Assembly: GCA_016841825.1 (NCBI GenBank)
Contig: JAENYK010000014.1
Span: forward strand, 1 to 64,000
DNA length: 64,000 nt
Direction: 5' to 3'
Source: Halothermothrix sp.
Lineage (GTDB): Bacteria; Bacillota; Halanaerobiia; DY22613
Positions 25,943 to 35,058 of the stretch are shown in pieces. Position 1 is the first letter of the stretch. Each line of letters opens with the position of its first letter. The translations under genes were made by a program, and so were the position numbers. Under the pieces are notes generated by a model. The model ran no database searches, was not told the origin of the DNA, and saw nothing but the letters and a program-made list of their open reading frames with translations.

Positions 25943-27328
25943 TCACCTTTTTTTAAGATCCTGATATTTTCTACACCGGGCCAACAGTGCTTCCGCTATT
26001 CGCAGATTACTATAAAAATGGAGATGAGGATAGCCGGCCAGAAGATTATCCAGCCCGATACCACAATCCCAACTCCGATCCTTGCGTTTAACCTGATAGG
26101 TATAATTCAACTCACAGGCTTCATCAGTCACCAACCGTGAATAATGAAATTCATGAGCTGGAATCTTTACTCCTTTTAGATCAAAGATGTTCTGAGCAAA
26201 TTCCACCTCCACATAGCCAAATCTCTGCAACTTCTCAGTCATCAGAGATACTGCAGGGATTACTCCGACCATCTCAAATCTCTCTCCTTCAAGATTTTCG
26301 ATTCCTCTGGTCAGATACATCATCCCTCCACATTCTGCGTATGTAGGAACTCCTTCTCCGATAGCCTCAGCCAGTGCTGAACGCATCCCATGATTATTCA
26401 TCAGCTGAGAAGCGAAAATCTCCGGAAATCCACCACCGATGTACAACCCATCTAGCTCCTCCGGCAATTTTCCATCAACCAATGGACTAAACTCCACCAA
26501 CTCAGCTCCCATCTCCCGCAATAGATCCAGGTTATCCTGATAATAGAAATGAAAAGCCTCATCCCTGGCCAGTCCGATTCGTACCATAGAGTTCATCTGA
26601 TTAACAGCCGATCTACTATTTAAAGTAGATTTCATCTCTTCAGCTGAGTCAGCCAGAGCAACCAGAGCGTCCAGATCAATAGTCTCCTCCACCAACTCCA
26701 CCAATTGCTTAGTCTGCCCTGCAAGACCTCTTACTTCAATCCCCGGAATTAACCCTAAGTGTCTGCTCTGCAAGTGGATCTGATCTGTTTTCTTCAGATA
26801 ACCAAAGCAGGGAAGATTGACATCCCGCTCAATTACCGTCTTTAGGAGCTGATAATGAGCTTCTCCGCTTACTCGATTAACTATCACTCCAGCCAGCCGC
26901 AGTTCAGGATCATAAAGCTTATATCCCAGGACCTGAGCTGCAATACTGGCAGCAACTCCACTCCCATCAACCACTAACACCACAGGAGCATCGACTACTT
27001 TCGCCAAATGAGCTGTACTGGCCTCACTCTTCGTTCCGCGCCCATCATACAGTCCCATCACTCCTTCAATTATTGAAATATCCTGCAGCTCGCTGTTTTT
27101 CTGCAGTAGATATAAAACCGTCTCTTCCTCTAATAACCAGAGATCTAAATTGCGAGAAGCGGTACCGGTCACCAGACTATGCAACCCTGGATCAATAAAA
27201 TCCGGTCCCACTTTATATGGGGCAACTTTTAGATTACGCTGACTCAAAGCAGCCATGATTCCCAGAGTAATTGTTGTTTTGCCCACTCCACTCCTACTTC
27301 CAGCAATAACCAGTCGTGGTATCTGCAT
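25943..27328 (-). CDS. cbiA: Cobyrinate a,c-diamide synthase
   Basis: 461 residues. N-terminal ATP-dependent amidoligase domain with VIAGSRSGVGKTTITLGI (P-loop-like) and KVGPDFIDPGLHSLVTG; C-terminal type-1 glutamine amidotransferase with the nucleophile Cys in YAECGGMMYLT (about 331-341) and the His in PAHEFHYS. It amidates the a and c side chains of cob(II)yrinate. It is transcribed between btuD and cbiC; a small GC-rich imperfect hairpin lies in the 78-bp gap before it. Confidence 0.94.
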   Translation of the reverse strand: MQIPRLVIAGSRSGVGKTTITLGIMAALSQRNLKVAPYKVGPDFIDPGLHSLVTGTASRNLDLWLLEEETVLYLLQKNSELQDISIIEGVMGLYDGRGTKSEASTAHLAKVVDAPVVLVVDGSGVAASIAAQVLGYKLYDPELRLAGVIVNRVSGEAHYQLLKTVIERDVNLPCFGYLKKTDQIHLQSRHLGLIPGIEVRGLAGQTKQLVELVEETIDLDALVALADSAEEMKSTLNSRSAVNQMNSMVRIGLARDEAFHFYYQDNLDLLREMGAELVEFSPLVDGKLPEELDGLYIGGGFPEIFASQLMNNHGMRSALAEAIGEGVPTYAECGGMMYLTRGIENLEGERFEMVGVIPAVSLMTEKLQRFGYVEVEFAQNIFDLKGVKIPAHEFHYSRLVTDEACELNYTYQVKRKDRSWDCGIGLDNLLAGYPHLHFYSNLRIAEALLARCRKYQDLKKR

Positions 27329-27406
27329 CTTTCACTCCCTCCTAATAAAAATCCCACTTCGCTAATAAAAGAAAGACCCCTGGTATAGAAGGGCCTTAAA
27401 TAGACA

Positions 27407-28177
27407 CTACTTCTTCATGGGAATTATATAGCGTCCATGAGGAGTATCAATCATATCTACATCAACACCATACACCTCTCTAATATTCTCTTTTGTCAAA
27501 ACATCCTCCGGTACACCGGCAGCATAGACCTTTTCTCGTCCCAGCAAAAAGATTTTGTCCGAATAGCGATTAGCCAGATTTAAATCATGAATAACAACCA
27601 CCACCGCTGTCTTGTCAGCTTGGGCCAGCTCCACTAAGATCTCCATAACCTCCAGTTGATGATTCATGTCCAGATTGGCTGTCGGTTCATCCAAAAATAT
27701 AATCTCCGGACACTGAGCCAACGCCCGGGCAATAGCCACCTTCTGGCGCTCTCCACCACTTAAAGTATCCACCTGTCTTTCAGCCAGATGAGTAATTCCC
27801 AGGCGGCTCAAAATCGATTCAACAATCTCTTCATCTTCCCTTTTAACTCGCCAATTAATATAAGGCCTTCTGCCAAGTAAGATCATCTCATAGACACTGA
27901 TCGTAAAACTTGCAGCCTCCTTCTGGGGAACATACCCCAATATCCGGGCCAGATTGCGCTGATCTATCTCGGTCAACAGCCTATCGTCCAGATAGATCAT
28001 TCCAGCCTTTGGATGATAGATATTGGACAGACACTTGAGTAAAGTCGATTTTCCCGCCCCATTAGGCCCGACAATACTATACAGTTGTCCCGGAAGGATC
28101 TCCAGACTGATCTCCCGAAAGATACTTCTTTTCTCATAGGCAAAATCTATCTGCTGACAACTCATTCTCAAGCCCAA
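27407..28177 (-). CDS. btuD: Cobalamin/corrinoid ABC importer ATPase
   Basis: 256 residues: Walker A GPNGAGKSTLLKCL (about 37), signature LSGGERQKVAIARALAQ (about 138), Walker B IIFLDEPTANLD (about 160), switch VIHD (about 194). This is the FecE/BtuD class. The C-terminal IREVYGVDVDMIDTPHGR is typical of iron-chelate and B12 ATPases. The start overlaps the btuC stop by 10 bp. Given the cobalamin riboswitch and cbi genes, a corrinoid is the likely substrate. Confidence 0.88.
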   Translation of the reverse strand: MGLRMSCQQIDFAYEKRSIFREISLEILPGQLYSIVGPNGAGKSTLLKCLSNIYHPKAGMIYLDDRLLTEIDQRNLARILGYVPQKEAASFTISVYEMILLGRRPYINWRVKREDEEIVESILSRLGITHLAERQVDTLSGGERQKVAIARALAQCPEIIFLDEPTANLDMNHQLEVMEILVELAQADKTAVVVVIHDLNLANRYSDKIFLLGREKVYAAGVPEDVLTKENIREVYGVDVDMIDTPHGRYIIPMKK

Positions 28178-29247
28178 TGTTTTCTCCTCCTCTGCAGTAG
28201 GATATAGATAAAGAATGGTGCACCAAAGATCGATGTAATAATCCCCACTGGCAGCTCTGTCGGATTAATAATTAGCCTGGCGGCAGTGTCAGCAGTCAAA
28301 AGAATAAACGCTCCCAACAGCCCTGAAGCAACCAGCAGATACCGATTGTCGTTACCAAAGATCATTCGACAAAGATGGGGGGTAATTAATCCGATAAACC
28401 CGATAATTCCAGTAAAAGCAACCACACAGCTGGTCAAGATGGCAGCCAGAATACTCCCCCTTCTTCTCAACTTATATACATCCACACCCAGATTTGTCGC
28501 AACTTCCTCCCCTGCATTCAGTGCATTAATATCCCAGGCTAGCCGCAGAATAAAGATTAATCCCAATACTAATATCGGAGTCAAAATGATTACATCCAAC
28601 CATTCAGATCGATATAATCCGCCCATTAACCAGACCGTTAATTCAGTCAACTCTTCGGGGTCGGCTATATACTTCAAAAATGAGATACCTGCTGAAAAAA
28701 GATAACTCAAAGCTACACCCGCCAGGATTAACGTCCCCACACCTCCACCTTTAATACTGGCTACAACATTGATCAGAAAGATTGTCAACAATCCCATCAC
28801 AAAAGCCCCAATGATCGTCAACCATGACCCATACTGCGCCATCAAAGATCCGTTAAGCAAATGATTTCCCAGGACAATAGTCAAGCCTGCTCCTAAAGCA
28901 GCACCTGAAGAAACTCCCAGAGTGTACGGACTGGCTAAGGGATTGCGTAGAATAGACTGCATAATTGCACCATTAGCTCCCAGAGAAATTCCCGCGATAA
29001 TCGCCAGCAACACTCTGGGCAATCTAATCTTTAGCACAATTCCACTAACAATTAATGGATATTCCTCAGTACCCAGACCCAGGATAGTTTTCAAGATCAC
29101 CCCATATACCTGTGAGATACTTATATTAGCAACTCCAAGGGTGATTGAATATAATGCCCCAAATAAAAGAAGGAGAAGCAGCAGCACCAGGAGAACAACC
29201 CGTTTTGTGATTAACCTGCCATACATACTATCTGACTTCGAAACCAT
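28168..29247 (-). CDS. btuC: Cobalamin/corrinoid ABC importer permease (FecCD family)
   Basis: 359 residues with about ten TM helices. FecCD-family motifs: RLPRVLLAIIAGISLGANGA, MQSILRNPLASPYTLGVSSG (about 110-129) and GFIGLITPHLCRMIFGNDNR (about 285-304), the last being the cytoplasmic coupling region. It transports a corrinoid across the inner membrane together with BtuD and BtuF. 32 bp after the btuF stop. Confidence 0.88.
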   Translation of the reverse strand: MVSKSDSMYGRLITKRVVLLVLLLLLLLFGALYSITLGVANISISQVYGVILKTILGLGTEEYPLIVSGIVLKIRLPRVLLAIIAGISLGANGAIMQSILRNPLASPYTLGVSSGAALGAGLTIVLGNHLLNGSLMAQYGSWLTIIGAFVMGLLTIFLINVVASIKGGGVGTLILAGVALSYLFSAGISFLKYIADPEELTELTVWLMGGLYRSEWLDVIILTPILVLGLIFILRLAWDINALNAGEEVATNLGVDVYKLRRRGSILAAILTSCVVAFTGIIGFIGLITPHLCRMIFGNDNRYLLVASGLLGAFILLTADTAARLIINPTELPVGIITSIFGAPFFIYILLQRRRKHWA

Positions 29248-29279
29248 TCCATATCACTTCTCCTTCAAAAATTAGTAGG

Positions 29280-30293
29280 TCAATTCCCAGAATAAATTAC
29301 CTGATTGGTTTTTATCGTATCAAAGAACTTTTCTAAAAGTTCCACATATACTTTTTCGGGATCAATATCTGTAAATAGTTCCGGATGAGATAGCTTTGCG
29401 TAATACAGATCGCCAGCAATTGACGGCAGACCATTATGTATATCCCAGGTAATGATATACACTTGATTGTTGCGCACAGCATCGGTCTCCTGTAGCCCAA
29501 CCCGACTGGTAATTTCCTGCCAGGACTCAACTAGACGCTCAAATGAAGATCCTCTACTCTCCATCCGGATGATAACCTCTGGATTCTCCTCAATGATATA
29601 TTCACTGGAGACCTGAGGATAATCACCTTCCAGATCAGCACAAATATTAACTGCACCAGCCATATCTATTGTCGGCTGGATTAAGGATGCAGAACTACCA
29701 CTCTTATAAACCTCTCTCCACTCCCAGTAAATCCTGGTTCTTTCTTCAATGGGCATATTTCCAACCCGTTCAACAATAATATTACGATATGTGGAGATGA
29801 AACTAATTAACTCTTCCCCTTTTTGTTCAGTTCCAGTTATCTTCGCCAATCGCCGAATAACCGTAAACAGATTGTCCGCATCTGAAGATCTTTCTGCAAT
29901 AGTTGGAATTCCAAAAGCCAGAAACTTATTCCTTGCTTCATCCTGAAGCATCGTATCTGCAATGACAATGTCAGGATTCAACTCCACAATCGCTTCAATC
30001 TGCGGCCGATAAGAAGAACCTGCAACCACCGGAACCTGTTCTAATACTGCCGGGAAAACACTGCTTTCATCACGTCCAATAACTTTATCGCTAACCCCCA
30101 GTGCCCCAAGAATCTCATTCAACGCAGAACTAATACAGACAATTCGTTCTACCGGAAGAGCAATCTCCACTTCAAATCCATCCGAATCCACTACCGTTAC
30201 CGACTCCTGAGCAAAAACATTCACTCCAAACCCCACCAGAACACAACATAATGCTGCAATAACCAGAATGCCTTTTGTTTGACGCTTTTTCAC
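29280..30293 (-). CDS. btuF: Corrinoid ABC importer substrate-binding protein
   Basis: I start at GTG 30293, which has an AGAGGTG site; the frame is open further upstream, but that stretch overlaps the riboswitch terminator. 337 residues: a signal peptide (VKKRQTKGILVIAALCCVLV, cleavage after VFA), then a helical-backbone binding protein with ERIVCISSALNEILGALG and LNPDIVIADTML, and EENPEVIIRMES. No lipobox Cys precedes the cleavage site. This is first in the cobalamin operon, which with the upstream riboswitch points to a corrinoid ligand. Confidence 0.85.
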   Translation of the reverse strand: MKKRQTKGILVIAALCCVLVGFGVNVFAQESVTVVDSDGFEVEIALPVERIVCISSALNEILGALGVSDKVIGRDESSVFPAVLEQVPVVAGSSYRPQIEAIVELNPDIVIADTMLQDEARNKFLAFGIPTIAERSSDADNLFTVIRRLAKITGTEQKGEELISFISTYRNIIVERVGNMPIEERTRIYWEWREVYKSGSSASLIQPTIDMAGAVNICADLEGDYPQVSSEYIIEENPEVIIRMESRGSSFERLVESWQEITSRVGLQETDAVRNNQVYIITWDIHNGLPSIAGDLYYAKLSHPELFTDIDPEKVYVELLEKFFDTIKTNQVIYSGN

Positions 30294-30330
30294 TATCCAA
30301 TTCACCTCTTGTAAATTTTTATTGTGAAAC

Positions 30331-30365
30331 AAAAAAAGCCACCTCCACTTAAAGTGAAGGTAGCT
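30331..30365 (-). terminator. Attenuator terminator of the cobalamin riboswitch
   Basis: A stem of 14 pairs (three G-U), AGCTACCTTCACTT with AAGTGGAGGTGGCT, followed on the minus strand by seven T residues, ending 38 bp before btuF. Its place between aptamer and gene indicates transcriptional termination when B12 is bound. Confidence 0.85.
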
Positions 30366-30429
30366 TAATAGGCACAAATGTACATATTATGTACATAAAA
30401 CACACATAATTCTAGCTAACTCCTCGCCA

Positions 30430-30612
30430 TCTCTAAGTCGGAGAATAAACGAAGTACACAACAAAGGCAAGTCTTCTGGCTCCCAGTCCCATTAATATAC
30501 CTTCCTTCCCGCTAAACAGTGCAAAGTATTGGGTAATACTGGTTACAGCTGCGACTACAGCAACGGCTTTTCACCGTTTTCCTTTTTAATCTCCATCCGG
30601 AGAACCATTGTC
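30430..30612 (-). promoter_or_regulatory. Cobalamin riboswitch
   Basis: On the minus strand the conserved blocks occur in order: AACGGTGAAAAGCCGTTGC, CTGTAGTCGCAGC, CACTGTTTAGCGGGAAGG and GAGCCAGAAGACTTGCC. These are the core of the B12-box aptamer. With the terminator at 30331-30365 it would shut off the btu-cbi operon when adenosylcobalamin or a related corrinoid is plentiful. Outer boundaries are approximate. Confidence 0.95.
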
Positions 30613-30663
30613 GGAGCACTCATATTTAATTAAAATCATTAAGACAAACTGTTAATTCTATAG

Positions 30664-30735
30664 TTTAACGATCTCAGAAGGAGATCAATACTCCTACCTA
30701 GAGGTTCGAGACTTTTCTTCTAAAATGTCGTTAAA
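30664..30735 (-). other. Stem-loop at the 5' end of the btu-cbi leader
   Basis: Outer inverted repeat TTTAACGA/TCGTTAAA (30664-30671, 30728-30735) enclosing a hairpin AGGAG/CTCCT. It would be the first structure in the transcript from the promoter at 30759-30787, ahead of the aptamer. It may protect the RNA 5' end. Confidence 0.45.
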
Positions 30736-30758
30736 GAACTTACAATCTTCTACAGACG

Positions 30759-30787
30759 ATAATAGCATAGGACAGACCACTTGTCAA
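30759..30787 (-). promoter_or_regulatory. Sigma-A promoter of the btu-cbi operon
   Basis: TTGACA (30787-30782), 17-bp spacer, TATTAT (30764-30759). It gives a leader of about 460 nt carrying a stem-loop, the cobalamin aptamer and a terminator. Confidence 0.85.
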
Positions 30788-30807
30788 TAAAAAATACAAA
30801 AAGATTG

Positions 30808-31458
30808 CTACTTTAAACTATTTTCAGTGCTGCCCACCAATGAATAATAAATTCCCTTTTGTTTCAAAAGTTCCAAATGTGTTCCCATTTCAGATACTCT
30901 TCTCTGGTCGAGCACAATAATCTTATCTGCTTCTTCGATCGTCGAAATTCTATGAGCAATAGTGATTACTGTTCGATCAATAGTCAAAGTTTCCAACGCC
31001 CGCTGCACCAGCTGTTCACTCTCAGAATCTAGTCCTGATGTAGCTTCATCCAACAAAAGAATTGGAGCATCTTTCAACAAAGCCCGTGCAATAGCAATCC
31101 GTTGTCTCTCCCCTCCCGAAAGACGAACTCCGCCTTCTCCAACAACTGTACTATACCCTTCAGGCATAGCCATAATAAAATCATGGGCATAGGCTGCTTT
31201 TGCCACTCTAACAATCTCCTCCTCTGTCGTTACCAGCTTACCATATCTGATATTTTCTGCGATTGTCGTATTGAACAGATGGGTATCCTGAGATACGTAA
31301 GCTAGCTCCCCTCTCAATTGTCCTAATGTATAGGCATTTTGAGAACTTCCTGCGATGATAATCTCTCCCTGAGTCGGTCGATAAAGACCTAACAGAAGCT
31401 TAAATATCGTACTTTTCCCACCACCACTGCATCCAACCAGGGCAACCTTTTCTCCTGC
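30808..31458 (-). pseudogene. ABC exporter (MsbA/LmrA-type) nucleotide-binding domain fragment
   Basis: The frame opens after an in-frame TGA (31459-31461) with GEKVALVGCSGGGKSTIFK (Walker A), then LAYVSQDTHLFNTTIAENIR, signature LSGGERQRIAIARALL and Walker B PILLLDEATSGLDSES, finishing with the H-loop TIAHRIST. This is the back half of a half-size ABC exporter whose membrane domain is absent. A 169-residue product from TTG 31317 would lack Walker A. It sits just after metH, and the metF-metH transcript has no visible terminator before it. Confidence 0.75.
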
Positions 31459-31526
31459 TCAAACATCCTTTTACCCCCTCTTTTCTACCACCAGTATTAA
31501 TTTCATGCTCTTCGATCAGATCACCT

Positions 31527-33863
31527 TTATTTCTCACTCCTTATCTCCACCATCAGGCGTTTACATAACTCCAGTGCCGTTGAGGCATTCTGGGCATACT
31601 CACAACCAAACTTTTCAGCCAGAATATAGTTCATCGACGCCCCACCGGCGATTAATCGAACTCTACTCTTTACCTCATTGAGTAATCTCATCATCTCTTC
31701 CACTCTGCCTACAGTTGTCGTCATCATCGCTGACAGACCCAGAATATCTGGTTCTTCTTCCTGGACTATCTGGAGAATCTGTTCAGCGGGCAGATCTTTA
31801 CCAGCATCAATTACCTGAAAACCACCGCTCTTCAAAACCGTCGCGACAATGCTTTTTCCAATATCATGAATATCCCCCTCAACCGTGGCCATCACTACTT
31901 TGCCCTGATAGTTCCTCTCTTCAGTAGTCAGAGTTTGCAGATGTTCAAAGATAGGTTGTGCTGTCTGCGAAGCCAGTAAGAGATGAGGCAGATAGATCTC
32001 TCCATCATTGTAAAGATTGCCGATAATTTCCATAGCCTTACCCAGAATAATTTCACTTATCTCCAGTGGCGTTCTATAAGTTAATTCCTCCTCAATTAAC
32101 TGCTGCAATTCCCGGACATCGCCAGCAAGCAAACTATCAACCAGGGGATCATCTGTCAGATACGATTCCTTCTCAACCAGACTCTCTCCCCGAATACTTA
32201 ACGCTCCAGTAAGACTTCCCATGACAAAACTATCACCAGAATTCATGATTGCTGACTTTACACCCTTTTCTACTGCCTGGGCCAGATAGGCACCATTAAT
32301 CTTCGAACGTTCAGGGAGTCCAAAACTCAGATTAGACAACCCCATTGTTGTTCTAACTCCTGCTTCACTCAAAAGCTCTATCGTCCGTAAAGTCCCCCGG
32401 GGATCTTTTTTCGCCCCCAGTGATAACACCAGCGGATCGGCAAAGATCCTTTCCCGCGAGATACCATTAGCCTCCAGAATGCTGATCCCCTCCATAACTT
32501 TATCAAACCTCTCCTCACCAGTCTCAGGTATCTTCTTACCCATCGCTAACAGAATCAACATTCCTCCATACTTTTTCAACAAATAGGTCGCTCTCTCCAG
32601 ACTTCTCTCTGTTACCTGGGCAGAATTAATCAGGGGTCGTCCAGGGAACTCTCGCAGTGCCGTTTCCAGATAATCAAAGGTCTGAATATCAAATGAGATA
32701 GGTAACGTTGATCGCCGATCCAACTCCAGGATAACCTCTTTAAAATGCTCCCGGGTGAGAAGTTTCTCCACCCCCAGATTTAAGTCTACTATCCCCGTCC
32801 CTTCTCTCTGCTGTCCGATCATCTCCCAGACAATGGTCTGATAATCCTGTGCAATTATCTCCTGCTGAAAATGTTTACGGGAAGCCGGATTAATTCTCTC
32901 TCCAATAATCGCAAAAGGATCCAGAGTCTGATAGATGGTTCTTGAGGCCAAAGCCTGAGTAAAGCTCCTCTCTCTAATGATAGGCTTCCGCTCCCGCCGC
33001 AGTAATGAACTCAAAGCCCGAATATGTTTAGGAGATGTTCCACAGCAGCCTCCCAGAATATTGACCCCCAGATCAATAAAATCTTCCATATATATAGCAA
33101 AATGCTCAGGTTGTAAGTTATAGACAAGATCAATCCCATCATATTCAGGTTGCCCGGCATTCGGCTCAACAGATAGTGGCTTTGTCGTATAATTAGTTAA
33201 TTCTTTCAGGACTGGAATCAACTCTGCAGGACCTAAAGAACAGTTAATTCCGATCACATCCACATCCAGATCTTCTAGAGTCGTCCCAAAGATAGCAACT
33301 GAAGTACCGGTAACTGTGCGCAGTGATTGATCAAATGTCATCTGGGCAATTAGCGGCAGCTCTTCCGATACAGACCGAATCCCCAAAATCGCTGCCTTTA
33401 ATTCTTTGAGGTCGGTCATTGTCTCAATAATAAATCCATCCACACCCGAGTCAGATAATATCTCTGCCTGCTCAGCATAAGCCCGCACTGAATCCTCAAA
33501 ATCCAGTTCTCCGATCGGCTGAGGGAACACACCCAAAGAAGATACATCTCCAAAAACCAGTGCCTGATCACCTGCCGCTTTGCGGGCAATAGCTACCGCC
33601 CGAAGATTGATCTCCCGAAAATAATCAGCATATCCTAGCGAGGACAGCTTGGGCAGATTGGCACTAAAGGTATTAGTCAAGATAATCCTTGCTCCAGCCC
33701 GCACATACTCCCGATGCAGATCTGCCACAACCTCCGGTGCCTGTAAGTTCAACACTTCTCCCGGAAGATGCCCATAGCCCCGTTTAAAAAATTCTGTTCC
33801 ATAACCCCCATCCAGTAATATAACCTTTTCCTCTAAAAGTTTTAAGAAATCTTCACGCCGCAT
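31527..33863 (-). CDS. metH: Cobalamin-dependent methionine synthase, short form
   Basis: 778 residues. Domains: homocysteine-binding barrel (about 1-290) with zinc Cys residues in NCSLGP and GGCCGTSP; pterin (methyl-THF) barrel (about 310-570) starting at FAIIGERINPASRKHF; B12 cap and Rossmann domains (about 575-778) with the axial His in VEGDIHDIGKSIVATVL. The C-terminal reactivation domain of the enterobacterial 1,200-residue enzyme is absent, as in many anaerobes. It makes methionine from homocysteine using B12 produced by the neighbouring operon. The start overlaps metF by 22 bp; both follow tandem SAM riboswitches. Confidence 0.94.
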   Translation of the reverse strand: MRREDFLKLLEEKVILLDGGYGTEFFKRGYGHLPGEVLNLQAPEVVADLHREYVRAGARIILTNTFSANLPKLSSLGYADYFREINLRAVAIARKAAGDQALVFGDVSSLGVFPQPIGELDFEDSVRAYAEQAEILSDSGVDGFIIETMTDLKELKAAILGIRSVSEELPLIAQMTFDQSLRTVTGTSVAIFGTTLEDLDVDVIGINCSLGPAELIPVLKELTNYTTKPLSVEPNAGQPEYDGIDLVYNLQPEHFAIYMEDFIDLGVNILGGCCGTSPKHIRALSSLLRRERKPIIRERSFTQALASRTIYQTLDPFAIIGERINPASRKHFQQEIIAQDYQTIVWEMIGQQREGTGIVDLNLGVEKLLTREHFKEVILELDRRSTLPISFDIQTFDYLETALREFPGRPLINSAQVTERSLERATYLLKKYGGMLILLAMGKKIPETGEERFDKVMEGISILEANGISRERIFADPLVLSLGAKKDPRGTLRTIELLSEAGVRTTMGLSNLSFGLPERSKINGAYLAQAVEKGVKSAIMNSGDSFVMGSLTGALSIRGESLVEKESYLTDDPLVDSLLAGDVRELQQLIEEELTYRTPLEISEIILGKAMEIIGNLYNDGEIYLPHLLLASQTAQPIFEHLQTLTTEERNYQGKVVMATVEGDIHDIGKSIVATVLKSGGFQVIDAGKDLPAEQILQIVQEEEPDILGLSAMMTTTVGRVEEMMRLLNEVKSRVRLIAGGASMNYILAEKFGCEYAQNASTALELCKRLMVEIRSEK

Positions 33864-34759
33864 CCTCTATTCCCCCTATCTCTGGTTTCTGTTGAGAGAC
33901 CTAATTGTTTAGTGATCTGACAGGCCTTCTCCACCTTATTCATTGTATACAAATGCACTCCTGCTACATCATTGCTTAATAAGTCACTAATCTGTTCTAC
34001 AGCATACTCAATTCCTGCCTGTTCCATACTCACGGGACAACATTCATAATCCAGAAGAAGCTTTCTCAGCTTCCCGGGAATAGAAGCTCCCGACAATTTG
34101 ACTATTCGTTTAATCTGTTTCACATTTAAAACCGGCATAATTCCGGCAATAATCGGTCTTTCTATCCCTGCAGCAGCAATCTGCTCCATGAAGCTATAAA
34201 AACCTGAATTATCGAAGAACAGCTGAGTGATAAAAAAATCCACACCTGCCTCCACCTTCTCCTGCATAAACCAAATATTCTGCTCCAGATCCTTATTCTC
34301 AACATGACCTTCCGGGTAAGCGGCCGCGCCAATAGCAAAACGACCATCTTTCTTGATAAACCCAATCAAATCTTTCGCATAACAAAAATCCTTCCAGGCA
34401 GCAGTTAATGGAACTCCTTCAGGTATATCTCCCCGCAATGCCAGAATATTTCTCACACCTTTCCAGTATAGGCTCTCCAAAATTTGTTCAATCTCCTCTG
34501 CCCCATAACCAACACTGGTCAGATGAGCCAGAGCCACAAATCCCTTATTCTGAATAAATTCCGCAATCTCTTCCACCCGATCTCTATTGCCACCTCCCGC
34601 CCCAAAGGTTACACTCACAAAATCAGGAGACAAAAAAGTCAATTTGTTTATACTATCAAATATATTTTCTAAATTATGATCATTCTCCTTTTTTGGTGGA
34701 AAGATTTCAAAAGAAAAAGTTTGCCTGTGCTTAATTTTCTCTTTGATAGTCTGAATCAT
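33842..34759 (-). CDS. metF: Methylenetetrahydrofolate reductase
   Basis: I start at ATG 34759 (MIQTIKEKIKHRQTFSFEIF); a GTG at 34771 is in frame but sits only two bases after the AAAGG site. About 305 residues: FSFEIFPPKKENDHNLENIF (the family's catalytic Glu region), VSVTFGAGGGNRDR, LALRGDIPEG, AAYPEGHVE and FFITQLFFDN. It reduces methylene-THF to methyl-THF, the methyl donor for MetH, which overlaps it downstream. Expression is set by two SAM riboswitches. Confidence 0.93.
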   Translation of the reverse strand: MIQTIKEKIKHRQTFSFEIFPPKKENDHNLENIFDSINKLTFLSPDFVSVTFGAGGGNRDRVEEIAEFIQNKGFVALAHLTSVGYGAEEIEQILESLYWKGVRNILALRGDIPEGVPLTAAWKDFCYAKDLIGFIKKDGRFAIGAAAYPEGHVENKDLEQNIWFMQEKVEAGVDFFITQLFFDNSGFYSFMEQIAAAGIERPIIAGIMPVLNVKQIKRIVKLSGASIPGKLRKLLLDYECCPVSMEQAGIEYAVEQISDLLSNDVAGVHLYTMNKVEKACQITKQLGLSTETRDRGNRGCGVKIS

Positions 34760-34819
34760 GCTTAACACCACATCCTTTCAATAATTTTTTATTCTATCCC
34801 TCAGAAAACTGCTCTATAT

Positions 34820-34849
34820 GAAAAAAACCACCTCTAAGAAGTGGTTTTT
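34820..34849 (-). terminator. Terminator of the gene-proximal SAM riboswitch
   Basis: Stem AAAACCAC/GTGGTTTT around a TTCTTAGAG loop, with seven T residues on the minus strand, 60 bp before metF. Confidence 0.9.
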
Positions 34850-34875
34850 GAAAAGCAATTAGATTTCATACCAGC

Positions 34876-34978
34876 TTCTTATCTTTCAGCTTACGCTGTA
34901 GGAATTGGCACATTTCCAGCTGTACAGCTGACTGTTGCCGGGCTTCATCGGGCCAGTCCCTCCGCCTCTCTTGATAAG
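34876..34978 (-). promoter_or_regulatory. SAM-I (S-box) riboswitch, gene-proximal copy
   Basis: On the minus strand: CTTATCAAGAGAGGCGGAGG, ACTGGCCCGATGAAGCCCGG, CAACAGTCAGCTGTACAGC, AATGTGCCAATTCC and closing GATAAG. These are the canonical S-box blocks with P1 CTTATC/GATAAG. It would terminate transcription of metF-metH when SAM is high. Confidence 0.95.
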
Positions 34979-35015
34979 AAAGATTCATTTTTATCAATAC
35001 TAATAGCCAAAATGC

Positions 35016-35040
35016 AAAAAACCACTTCCTAAGAAGTGGT
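35016..35040 (-). terminator. Terminator of the promoter-proximal SAM riboswitch
   Basis: Stem ACCACTTC/GAAGTGGT (35021-35040) followed on the minus strand by TTTTTGC. It separates the two aptamers, so each has its own terminator. Confidence 0.9.
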
Positions 35041-35058
35041 TGATGGTACCAAGTCTAC

